From: Rotaria macrura
Taxonomy: Eukaryota > Rotifera > Eurotatoria > Philodinida > Philodinidae
Assembly (NCBI GenBank): GCA_900239685.1
Contig: OENT01000501.1
Span: 42,158-106,157 of the forward strand
Length of the DNA: 64,000 bases
Direction: 5' to 3'
Position numbers and translations under genes: made by a program. The notes under the pieces were generated by a model. The model had not been told where the DNA came from, searched no databases, and saw nothing but the letters and a program-made list of their open reading frames with translations. This document shows, piece by piece, positions 50,301 through 62,700 of the stretch; position 1 is the first letter of the stretch, and every line of letters begins with the position of its first letter.

Positions 50301-53300
50301 CTCCATTGTCGCAATGTTCTGTCGATCATCGAAAGCTTCGTGAATGATATCGCGCTCAGTTGTGTAACAGGCACAGAATGTGAAACATACTTTTTCGGTC
50401 ATTTAAGATCATTTTTAATCAATATGGACCAAATTACTTGATGTATACCAGTGCTCACCATAGATACTTTCAGTGTTACTTCGTGAAGGAATTCCTGTTT
50501 CCCATGTTCTGTAGAGCATAGAATGACGATTGTTTTTGTTAAAAGACGAACGACAAGTAATGAGTCTGAAAGAGCTTTGATCTAATTAATGAGAGGCTCA
50601 TTTTTCATGACACATCTCGTCATATATCTGTCTATTTGTAAATATGTATATATGTATGTATTTTAGCAACATTTCCTTATATTGTTTTAATAATTTTGGT
50701 TATACGTGGTTGTACGCTAACTGGATCAAAAGAAGGATTGCTATATTTTTTCAGACCGAAATGGTCTGATTTATTGAAACCTGGAGTGTGGTTGAAAGCA
50801 GCACAACAGAATTTTAATTCAATTGGAATTGCGTTCGGATCATTGATTGCTATGTCAAGCTATAATAATTTTCACAACGACATTATCAAGTAGAAGCACA
50901 TTTTCTTATTCTCCGGATAGATTTATAGTCTGAAGTGACTTGAGAGAGTTCGACATTGAATCATCACTTTTCTAATTAGTTTTGATTACACTTAGACGAT
51001 TGTTACTAATACAATTGTACCACAGTTAGGATTCTGGCGTTTTCATGCAAGAAGTTTTGTAATTTAGAGACGTATTGTCTGTGGTACTTTTGGATGCATT
51101 TACGAGTATATTTGCCGGCACGGCGATTTTTTCAGTTCTTGGTTACATTGCATTTACCCAACAAACAGACATCGACAATGTTGTTGCACAAGGTAAATCA
51201 ATCTTCTACTCTTTAAATCGATACTTCATTTGAATTTATAACACTAAAGTTCTATTCCGAAGATTACTTCTTGCTTTTAAAATCCAATTTTTTCAAGTGC
51301 AAAGCATCAAAACTACCATTGTTCACAACTGCACTAGCAGGATATACTAATCCTTTTTTCTAACATTTATTTTAATCAGTCGTTCGACGAAATGATGTAT
51401 TATAGCCTCTTACTGATCTTGTTGTTTTTGACAAAAATTCTTTAAAAGTGAAAAACTGAACACTTTGGATATCTCACTTGTTCAGTGCAGAATTGAAGAT
51501 GCAGGCCAACATCTAGAAGAGATTCTTTATTAAAATGATAGGTCATACTCGATGAATTTTTATTACACGGATGATATTTTTACGTAAACTCTTTCCAAAT
51601 CGATTTGAAGCCTCCGTTTCGGCCGCATCGTAACTGTTTAGTATCCTCTAACATGTTGATTGATTGCAGGGTTACCAGAGAGCTAGTCTATTGTTGTGAA
51701 AATGCCAACATGCATTTTTTTCTCTAGACAATATAATATTTGAATTATGAGATATTACCGTATATATCTGATCGTTGAATATCAGCGTAAAGCATTTTTA
51801 TTTAAAAGTTTAAGGGGTTCTAAAATTGAAACAAGAATATGGAAAAGACAAGAGATTGACGTGTATATCAATATATTCGTAGGACCTGGTTTGGTGTTTT
51901 CCGTGTATCCTGAAGCGATAGCTACAATGAAGATGGCTCCTCTATGGTCAATATTATTTTTTGTAATGCTACTATTTCTGGGTATTGACTCTCAAGTACG
52001 TGAAGAAATGAAAATTTCATTACAGAAGCAGATGATATGATTACTGTTCGTATAGTTCACAATGGTTGAAGTCATTGTCACAACGATTGAAGATGAATTC
52101 AATTACTATTTTCAAAAATATATCAAAAGAAAGGAATATTTGGTGATGATTGTTTGTGTCGTGACATTTTTCGTGGGATTTGTCTATTATACGGAGGTAT
52201 ATGAAACTTTAGATCAAATGATACCTTTCAATATCTTTTAGGGAGGGATTTACTTCTTTACATTAGTTGATTATTTTGCTGCTGGTGTGTCATTAATGTA
52301 CATCGCATTCTTTGAAGTCATTGCTGTAGTATGGTTCTACGGTAATTAGCATCTTATTTTTCATTCTAGAACATGCGCTCTTCTGAACATGTTTCAGGTG
52401 CAAAGCGTTTGTCTGAGAATATTAAAGAAATGACTGGTAAAAAACCACATCTTTTTTTCACTATTTGTTGGTATGTGATTTCACCAACACTTATATTGGT
52501 AAGTAATTTTCATGATATTGAACGAGCAGCTTAAGATACTGCGATATATGCTCGATCAAATAATAGAGATGTCCATTTATATGTACGAAAGATTTGTCAG
52601 ATTCATAAATTTAATCATCGACGTTTTAAATTTAAAATAAACTAATAAAGGAATAGCACCCGTATCTATGAATGAAGTATGAAGCATTTCTTATCTAAAT
52701 CTAAAAGATAGTTTTATATCATGATGAACGGTTGGAAGAATTGAAATAACGTAAGAGATTCGAATTAATTCTAATTCATGAATTTTTGATCATATCTGAG
52801 AAAAAAATCTTACTATCATGTTTCATTCTAAATTGTTTAGGCAATATGGATATTTAGTTTAACCGATTTGAAAGGCGTTCGTTATGGAAAACATTATGTT
52901 TATCCTCGATGGGCACAGATTCTGGGATGGTGTATTGCTTTTCTCTCCATAATACCTATACCATTAGGCGCAGTTCATGCCATTTACAAAGCAGATGGAA
53001 ACACAGTGATACAGGTATATTCACATTCTGTAACAGATTAAACTAAACACTCATTACATCTTTTAAATCATCGATCAAATAACTAAACTCACCATGGAAG
53101 GGTATGTGTTGATGAGCAAAACGATTGAGCTTATTCCTATTGAATGGGAGCTCTCATCGTCAAAGTAACAAATTTAGAATAAGACTTGCTTATAGTGTAT
53201 CTAGAAGAAATGACTTAAATTTCATGAGATGTGAAATTTTACTATAAAAATGAGTAACACATGGTTATCTCCACTATTTTGAGAATAAACCGTGACATTG

Positions 53301-53619
53301 TTTTTGCCAACACTCGGGCTATCACAGGTTGTCTTCCATATGGCTCGAAAAACTCTATGTTTCACCCTTTCAATAGTAGAGACAAATTGGTATGATTTAT
53401 TTGTATAGTTAAATTTCATGTTATGTGAAATTCAACTAACTTTCTTTTTGATACTCCATAAGCAAGTCACATATCGAATTCAATACTTGGGCTCTAAGAG
53501 CTTTCATTCAACCCAAGTATAGTCAATGGTTTCGCTCAACACTGCAAACCCTTTCATTGTCAGCTATTTATTTGACATTTTGGTTCTTCAAAACAATGTT
53601 TTCGAAAGTGTCAGAGTAG
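47377..53619 (+). CDS. SLC6 sodium- and chloride-dependent amino-acid/neurotransmitter symporter
   Basis: Plasma-membrane transporter that couples uptake of an amino acid or transmitter to sodium and chloride. Exons: 47377-47527, 47585-47659, 47719-47778, 47832-47972, 48032-48119, 48172-48304, 49901-49916, 50667-50889, 51068-51192, 51883-51995, 52056-52196, 52242-52341, 52398-52498, 52841-53014, and a tentative last exon 53467-53619. All phases agree; the total is 597 residues, the normal family size with 12 membrane helices. Signatures: unwound TM1 [14 protein letters not shown] (residues 30-43), the extracellular-loop cysteine pair ([14 protein letters not shown]), [13 protein letters not shown] in TM5, TM6 [17 protein letters not shown]7 [21 protein letters not shown]8-TM9 and FYGAKR. 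The residue aligning with the monoamine-binding aspartate of TM1 is glycine, so the substrate is probably an amino acid such as glycine, GABA, taurine or proline rather than a monoamine. The C-terminal exon is the weakest part. Confidence 0.9.
48305..49900 (+). other. Large SLC6 intron (1596 bp) with an antisense open frame
   Basis: This intron is far longer than most others in the gene. It holds a minus-strand 128-codon frame (49042-49428) whose N-terminus includes a signal-like hydrophobic stretch ([14 protein letters not shown]) followed by a basic region. No family is recognised and splice partners are lacking, so I treat it as unproven. A telomere-like CACCCACACCCACGCCC occurs near 49525. 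Confidence 0.35.
49901..49916 (+). other. 16-nt microexon of the SLC6 gene
   Basis: The sequence after TTTCAG and before GTAAGA codes VVYIT plus the first base of an alanine codon. Inserting it restores the family-conserved GKVVYxTATFPY across the junctions, in frame with both neighbours, so its existence is well supported even though it is too short for ordinary gene finders. Confidence 0.9.
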
Positions 53620-56183
53620 AATATCTTGAAAAATCTTTGCATGAAAGAGATCTCTTGAATGAATGGATCGTATGTATAGTATTTACTTTTAGAAAATAAA
53701 AAGATCTGTGTTGTCAACAATCGCTGAAAAATCTACTTGTAAACATTTGGGATCAAGTTCTCTTTCTCTTCAGCGAACAAATGATTCATCTCAGCAGTAC
53801 CATTAAGTCCTGAACAAACCTGAACGAAAGAACATTATGGAATTATATAATGCCCATTCATACTAATTTTTAATTTATTTTCAAAATACTGTTGTATTAG
53901 TTTTTATTGACAATTACTTCACTTATGATTTTATACGAAAGAACGAAGATGCATGAGATCACCAATCAGCTCAAGACCTTATTTTTCTGCACGACTGTCT
54001 GTTGATTCTAAGTTTGACCAAAACACAGCTAACTTAGATTGCATAACAGTCACATTTTCGTCTATTGATTTCTTGAATGGTTGTCAAGAATTCGTGAAAC
54101 AGGGATTAAAAGTATTTTGACCAGAACTATACTACAACTTCCATTAATTGAGCTCATCTTTGCGTTAGTCGAAACTGCATCTGCCACAGCAAGAAACTAA
54201 GTTCAGATTGTGTGCCGATATCAGTCGAAAAGACATTTGATCAAACTGAGTTTCTAGAGTAGTAAGATATCGAATGAAAAAGATGGCGTGAGTCGTCTAT
54301 ATTTCAGACCTTTCGAATTTTCAACAGCACCACATATGATGACAGTTTTTGGAAGAAATCTGATACAGTTTTTACTCGCTCAAAACTATTGATTCGGATC
54401 TCATCACTGAACATGCTGTCATCCGAATGAGTATGCCATGCTTTGGTCATAATCTTCTCATCGCAAAATGTTTTCGATGAAACCCAATTTTATTTTCGAT
54501 AAAACAAGTCAAACTTGAACATCTACCGTGAGCTGCGTTTTGGGGGAAAATCACGCTAAAATCGATTGTATATTATCAATCAACCTCACCAAAAGTCATT
54601 TCATTTGATTTTAATGTAAATTTACTATCTTTCATTGATTAAAATATTCTCATTGATCATTTTTTCTGCTAGAAGAAGATTGAAGTCAATTCAAAAGCTA
54701 ATTTTAACGCGAAATAATGTTTTTGTGAATAGACTATGACCAAAATCTGTTGTTAAATTCCAATCAATCTTCATCGCAAAAAGTCTTAGAGGGAAGATTC
54801 TTTTGATACTTATCCGAAGCAGTTTCTCGACTGGCTACGTGCTTTTCGTATCATTGTTTCTTCATTTTCTTGACCACAACATTTTTGTACCAAAAACTAT
54901 GAAAAGTACGGACTTTCACAGAGATGTTGCTATTTAATTACCACCATTGAAGGACTAAATACCTCTTGTGGAAAAATCCGTTGATAGACGTTTGATAGAT
55001 TTTTCGACTGACTACACGCTAGGCAGATTGGTGTGCTTTCATTTTCTTGACCATTATGACGGGGAATGTTTTACGTACATTTCCGCCTGTAACGTGAAAG
55101 TGAAGGAAGATTAACGGGAAACTCTTAGCAAATGCTCTACTAGACGTTAGTAGTCATCCTTGAAATTTCCATCTTCATCTGATTAATTTTAACTTTACTT
55201 CCGTGCACAAAGAATACAGATCATAAATATACGCAAAAAGTATTTCAGTGTGAATCTTGTGAATCTTCGTTCTCCCTTTTTGATTCAGACCCAGAGCCAT
55301 TTTTCCATGATTATTAAAAATCATCAAGCACTATAAAAATGCCAAAGATAAGAAAGTGTAGAAAATCGATTGGCTATCATCGTCAAGTAGACAATCTCCA
55401 AAACATGGATAAAAGTACCTTAAGGTAAAGCCATAGAGTTTCCCGTGTTCACCATTTGATGCAGGTTCGATAACAATTTTTCTATATTGACAAAAATTAT
55501 CAGAACTTACAGCAAATTGGAAATTTAGACCATATAGGTTTTTGGTATCGGCTTATTATGATTGATACTACTTTCTGTAGAGCATGAAGAAACTGTTCGA
55601 CCAGGATTGCGTACGTTTCACTTTGCAAAGATGTTAAAATGCATAGTTTGAAGGATAACATCTTTTGTGACTGCTAGTGATGCTTCAATAGAGAATGATA
55701 GTAGTGGGGATATGTGAATGAATTACTGATGACCCAATTGAATGTTGAAACATTGATGGTCTCACAAATTTGGTTTTTCCTTCGAGAACATGAATAGATG
55801 ACGTGCTAATGAGACAGATACAAATCAACGTTGTTACTAAATATATATGTGTAGGGATTCAAAATTATTATAAAACATGTTCAGATGTACTTTCGATTTT
55901 AATACGAGATTGAATATGTAATATTTGAAAAAAGCAACAACCATTCACAATTTATTTAAATTCCATTTAATCTTTTCAAAGCAGCCGAAAGACTTATTAG
56001 AGCTAGGCTGAGTTTAATAAAGAAAACATCATAGGTAGCTGCGCTGTGAAAGTGTTGGTAGGATCGAAAACTTCATGTATGTTCACATTTACCAGTTGCG
56101 ATTTGACTTTTGGTATACCAAAATCGTTCCAATGGTGCTTACACAATTAATCTATCTATAATATATTTATTGATATCTCAGTG
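53620..56183. other. Intergenic DNA holding a decayed transposase
   Basis: No intact gene. The better-preserved part is the mariner-like remnant at about 54050-55060; the rest is AT-rich. Confidence 0.4.
54050..55060 (-). pseudogene. Decayed Tc1/mariner-like transposase
   Basis: On the minus strand, translation with frameshifts gives FCDEKIMTKAWHTHSDD (about 54430-54475), matching the SDEK motif around a catalytic aspartate. This is followed by KTVIICGAVENSKG (about 54310-54353), matching the usual SVMVWGAVS-GK strand. Many stops and frame changes mean it is inactive. Upstream, two related stretches (about 54820-54876 and 54995-55050) both encode GQENExT...SQS-N-like peptides, suggesting an internal duplication. 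Terminal inverted repeats were not identified. Confidence 0.45.
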
Positions 56184-56762
56184 GCAGGGATTTGGTGGAC
56201 AACATTGTCGAACTTTCTGATGAAGATGATGCTTTTGCTTACCTTCTTTTTTGTGAAACGAAAAAGAACAGATACACATATATATTAATATCATACTAAA
56301 TCATTCATGTAGAATCAACGTTACAACAATGATCAATTTCATGTCTATACAGTAAAAATACGGAAAGAGAATCCAGACAAAGCAATGTTCTTTGGCCAAC
56401 ATGTTTTTATTGGAAGTCATCAAATAAATCGACAAAATCTCACAAAAACGTAAGGTGAAATGTGTGACTATTAACATCTAGTTGTGGGTTGAAATGCAAT
56501 GAAAACGTCCCCCGTCCTTTCAATTATCGAATTTTTATCGTCATCTACAAGATTTACGTAATGATGATATATGCAGTGCACTGAAATAAATAAAAAATAA
56601 TTCTCAATCAGTATCATCATCATCATCGCCGAATCTCGTACCTACTCTACCATTGTCAGTAAAAATACCATCAATTTCAACTTTATCAGCACTATTTTCT
56701 ATATTGATATCCACAAGTGATGATGAAAGTATTAAAAAACAGTCATCGTCATGTGCATAGCT
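56184..56762 (+). pseudogene. Exon-like fragments of an unrecognised gene
   Basis: Three separate open blocks have coding-like composition: about 56184-56297 (DLVDNIVELSDEDDAFAYLL), 56314-56451 (NQRYNNDQFHVYTVKIRK and onward to a GTAAGG donor), and about 56611-56760 (a Ser/Pro-rich piece starting VSSSSSPNLVPTLPLSV and ending at TAG). Acceptors precede each, but phases do not join cleanly in the models I tried. This may be a real small gene with an exon I mis-set, or an eroded one. Confidence 0.3.
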
Positions 56763-59700
56763 AAGAAACTACCAAAAAGAAAGATTCAAACAAAAGCATA
56801 TTCGTGCAAAACAAGATAATTACTAAAAACAGCGAGAAGACTAAGATTTATCTATGGAATATTGCCGCGTTTGTAATTTACCTCTGCAATTACTTGTTTG
56901 ACGGCCACTTATTATTGAGAATTTATATCAGACTAGTGTTGCTAGCTTAGTAATTCAATTCTTATTCTCTTTTATTTTTGATGTTTAACATTATTGATTG
57001 TTTTCAAATGTAAAGGTTTTCTTGTTTTTTTATATTTTTCTGGCAATTTTCACAGGAATATATAAGATGGTGATAGTTAATTAAAAAAGAATTCTTTGTC
57101 TGAGCGAATAATTGCTGAACAGTTTTATAGCCACGGCAAAACTTCGCGTGCTTTGTTTATTGACATCATGTTTTGTTTTTGTCTTTCCGTACCAATCATG
57201 AAAAGCAGCAGATTCTTATAGTAGCAAGAACTTCAGACAACGGTAAAATCCATCGGGAGTCTTCTGTTTTCCCTTAAAAATTATGCCTGTCTTTCTTCAG
57301 TTCTCTCTTAAACGATCTATATATATTGTTTTACTTTACAACTCTTTTTATTTTTAAAAATATAAATTTCATCGACGATATAGTCACGACACAATTTTCT
57401 CGTACGATAAAATCAAGGGCAGTATATTTTGATAACGGAGAGACTTTAACTTTTTGAAGAAAGAATTTATTTCTACGTGAAATTTATAATTAAAGATAAT
57501 CTTTAGTAAAATTCGTGTACGATCCTATAAACAATATTCAAATTTTATGTGTTGTGGCCATATTTAATAGAAATCTCTTAATGAAAAATATCAAGTTATT
57601 TCACAATCATCATTCGACTTTATTTTAAGATTAAGTTAATAATCGCAACTCGACTAGAAAATAGTTGTTATTAAATGTTGGATCTTTTAAATACCAACTT
57701 AGTCGATAATTAATTTTCAGCAGTTTTTAAAAGTGTCTGCAATGATATCTAAATTATTTGATTCAAAAATATTAAAAAAAATTGTTTCTCAATTGACCGT
57801 TAGTTTTCAAGAGTTCAGCATATACTTTGTGAAACATCGATTTTCTATGATGGAAAAATCCCGTGGTCGAGTAAACTGTTTTCAGAACTTCCGCCAGTAT
57901 ATTTACTACTTTATTTCCAATATTGTCGTTAAGGATTAGTGCAGGGAGCTTTTTTATCGAAAATGGAATATGAACAGGATTCAATAACTATACTTAAATA
58001 ATATCACTTTTGTCTTTATTTGATTGCCCAATAATCTCAGTATCTGCTCAGCAATGAAACACGCATATAAGCAGCACAGATACTTACTACGGCGTCAGTA
58101 ACACTTATGCCTTTTAACTGATGTCACTTTGTTTCTAATGGATTCGTATGTATAAATGAGTGTTAGAGTATTGTCGTTAGAGCTACATCACTTTTCATTC
58201 TGTGAAACTTTATTTTCTTTCGTGAATTTCACATTCTTTTCCGGATAGGATATGTAACAGAACATATAAGAAGGAATTAGGAGTCTAAGTGCTGTTTCAA
58301 AATTGATCACTAACAATTTCTTTGGTGTACAACTCACATGAATCTGTATTACGAGAGTTTCTTCTCGTTGTAAATTTCTTTCTGGCAGTTTAATAAATAT
58401 GAGAAGAATAGACTTGAAAGTTTTTAAATTATTCTACTCTTACGGGAGGAAAATAGTGATTCATATTTAATTAGTCACATACGTTATGCATTCTCACAGT
58501 TTTCGTCTCAGACAATTTTTATCGAATTCATAACTTATTAGCACATACCGATTCTTTCTTAAAATCCAATCAATTTTCAAATGAGTGTGTTACTGTTATT
58601 TAGGCTCTTGATCTTAAAAAAATTCATGGCGAGCTATCCAATGATTGACTCGGTTTTTGCTTATTCAGCCTCATCGAAACAAATGGATGAATAGTGGACT
58701 GCGGTAAACAGTATTTCTGTAAATGATAGGTTGTGGGTGTGACTATTAATGCATGAGCAGCAAGGTACCAGCACCACACAGGAACCCGAATCCACGCCCT
58801 GGTTTACAAGTTCCAATCACACCCATGCTGAAACATGCATTCGTGTTGTCCCGTTTTGAATAGTCGTATTATTCTATCGATAGAAAGCCTGAACAAGCGT
58901 TTACTTATGTATTTTGAGCAAAAATTGCTCATTTGGAACCCGATAACTATGTAGGAATTCAGTCAACAACTCTTATCTTTCGGAATATATGTCATATCCA
59001 CAATCAAGAGTTACTCGGTGTAAAGCGTCGAACTAGAATGGAACATTACATGTGCCACTGTCTCAATATTTTGGAACTCTATAAGTGCCCTCAAGTTAGC
59101 GGCATGGACAACCCTTGTCAGGGGCGTAAACAGTGGGGGCGCGATACCACTCTGCCCTTGTCAATTTTGTTCTTTTCGATCAAAAAATATTGAAATATCT
59201 GTATTTTTAGAGATATTTTAGTGCCTAATACATAAGAACAAGGACGATGAGCTCCACCGCCTGCTCCGAGATTTCGAGGTATTTGGGAACAACGCTACCC
59301 ACACCTTAGAGACCGAGTTAGGCCCTGAACCGTTGTAGGTGCCTTCTTGCATATTTTGTGCAAGTTCAGAAGGATCGGTAGTACTCTAGGGGAATTCGAC
59401 GGTAACAATCGTGAATGAGGATGTGAACGTGCGTGTCAGTGCCGATGTGGTTCGCATAGATATATTTTCCTTGTTCACACCCAGAACCAAAATACGCACT
59501 AGCATAAGAACGCAAAACCATACACCCACTTCCACACCTACGCTAGATCAAGTAGCCGATGAACATGCTACGTCTTTGATCGGTAGAACATAGTATAATA
59601 TTTCTGCCTCTGAACAAGTTATCAACAGTGGGTTCGTAGATAGAGTACTTAGTTTCTTACATGAGGTTCATTTTTCCCAAATCCGCAACGAGTGGTTCTC

Positions 59701-62700
59701 ACCGAATTCCATCGTTCAGCGAAGCTCGAGTACAATCTCGTTTTTCTGTTCCTTGACTAGCGCATCCAAAAGCCATTTATTGTTACCCGATGATCTTGGG
59801 AACTACACACCATGCAATGATGGTTGAAAGATAATAAGAAACATAACTGTGTCTGTCGGGTTCGAATTTTTTCTAATTTTCTGTATGATGTTCCGCTTGC
59901 CTAAAGTAAAATCTGGATTTTAGAAATAAACTATGGATTTTTTTTCAGTATGGCGATACTATGTGGTCAGAATTCGCGGAGATCTTGACACTAATTAACC
60001 ATTACTAACAATAAGCTCTTAGTGAACAATGTCTGAAGTTCTTTTTCAAGATTCATTATAACTATTGTTTAGAGGATTATTATGGTGATTGAAGTCGTTA
60101 TGGTTTAATTGAGAGTTTGGTATTACTTTGATTCGTCAGCATTCACTGGATGAACGATTTTATAAAAATCTTTAAGTATGTTCAATCTTATAAGAGAAGA
60201 TGCACATAGTTTGAATCTTTTAAGAATTGTTAAGTCGTTGATTAACTCGTTCACTCGCTTAGTTCGATTTATCTTCACGCACTTCCAACGAGGTTCTGTA
60301 TCGAGATGTGTATATAAAATCGATTCCTCTACACGTCACAACGCGTATTAGAAATACAAGATTCTTGCTTCTCAGTCTTTTCGAACCCTGAACTTCATGA
60401 AAGTGCTATCTAATTTTGTTTATCTTCTTTGCATAATTTTTAAACAAAGAAGTCATGACCGTTGTCTTTAAGAACAATATCTTACTCTTTTATAATACTT
60501 TTCCTTTTTGTTATTGATAGTAACTCACTTTCCTGTCATTAAATTCATTTCTGTTCTCAATTAAATTTCATACCTTCAGTATTATTTTATCTTTTCTTAT
60601 ATTATATTGAATCCTTTGTATTTCAAATTTTAAAATGGATCATGTACGAAAAGAAAGAAGAATTGTTAATTGACTCGTAGGAGACATTGATAATTCATTT
60701 TTTATAAAACTTTGGATCATATAGTTGTTCGTACCGTCAAAAACACTTTTTCAGTCGATGAAAGGATTTCAATAATAAGATATCATCCACTTAGATTGTA
60801 CAAATGTGCGTTCGTGGGCAGAATAGATGAGAGACTTGTCGAACTTGGCTCTAGTGAAAACAATTAAGTTTTCGGCCTTTTCAAGATGATGATAACATCG
60901 TGTGAAAACTTCTTGGAAAATGAATATTCTCAAAATAATATAAACGTGAAAGATGCAATATTTAACAATTAATGCTCATTATGTTATGATTCTATCATGT
61001 GAGAAAAATGGATTTTTTAACACAGGGAATCCTCGATTTCATTTCATCCGAAATTATCAGGATCGATTATTGTAAATGATTCACTGTAGTTTTCGTACAA
61101 GTATTGACAACTCGGAGACATTTTATCAAGTTCTGTGCAAAGTGTTTGTTCTAGTTCGTTTAGTCCTTCCAAGAAGAAGCAAACAAAATCCTCGGCGTTT
61201 AGGCCCATGCCATCACATCATGACTACGAACATAACGAAAATGTTCTTCCCCGGACTAATTACTGACAACTCAAATGTTGCAATGAAGCCCTAACATACT
61301 TGTAAATATCATCTAAAGAACTTAATGAGCTACTGTTCAATAAATTCTTTCAAATAAGATTTAGTTATAAATAACCGACTGTTGTCGAACTTTTCCTTAT
61401 GCAACATAGAATTCGACTGTACCCGATTTCCTCCTTCGTTTCAGATTTTGAGCGGTAGAATTTTTCATGCAACCTCTTGAAAATCTGTCAATTCGATGAA
61501 TAGATTTTTAAAACGAACTTGTCATTTCTATTGTGTATCTAGAACATAGACTCATGGTCATTTTTTAAAACGATTTTCACTGAATAGTGGAATTATTACA
61601 TTTTTATTCTCTACGTTGACAATTTCATTGTCTGAGATAAAGAATGATTCGAAATAGTTGAGTTTTTCATTATAGAACTCTGAAATTCAACTTCAGTCTA
61701 TTGTTTGTCATTTTCTTCTCAGAATAGTTGACTGTTTCTTTTGGCATTGATTATTCTTTTTGAAATTTAGTTTTCCAAAAAATCGTTAACTATTGATTCG
61801 ACTTTCAATTTTGTCGGACATTAATTCAGGTACTATCTTTTTTATCCATTTTACAATAGCAAATCAAAGGCCCTGTTTTAAGATGAGAATACCGGACGAA
61901 ACGCATTCGATATTATATAGAAATTTTAAGAATGATGATTGAAATCGACTCAAACATCAGTGTGATGTTTTATTTAGCTGAAGAAGAGAATGTGAAATGT
62001 TGTCAACTGGTATTTTACCGGTTAATCTTACAATTATTATACATAAATATTCTTTCTGGTTTCAAACTATCGTTAAACAACCGATGAACATGCTTGAATC
62101 ATGATAATGGATAAGTATTGAAGAAGACACGAATATATTTCGGTGAAAAAAAAACCAGAACGTTTCGATGAACTTAAGTCCATAGTTCGAGTCTACTTTC
62201 AATCGAACGAGTGTTCAACAGGTCAGACTATTTTTAACATTAGTATACAATGATTCACGGTGATGACTTCAAAATGCATTGATAAATACAATATAGTACA
62301 TGTAATAGATATTTTACATGTCCACAGTAATACTATTCGAGCTGAATCAAATAAGGAACTTATCACTTTGATAATTCTGACTAGAGGAAACTCCATTAAT
62401 AGTACACATTAATTTCAATAATATTGGATCCATTGATCTAACGTGAAGTCCTATGATTTTCATCATTCAGATCGTAAGTTTCCAAGTACAGAATGGATCA
62501 TCATAGATTCCTTATCATATTCATTTTTGTATTCATACATATCACAGTTAATAGAATTTACCCAGTTATGATTTGTATCATGATGACGTAAATAGGACAC
62601 AAAGATTTCATTTCCTAAAAACTTTAAATTGACATGGTGAAACGTAAAATATTCAATCGCACAGAAGAATACGAAATAATCAGAGAGTAATCAACAAGGT

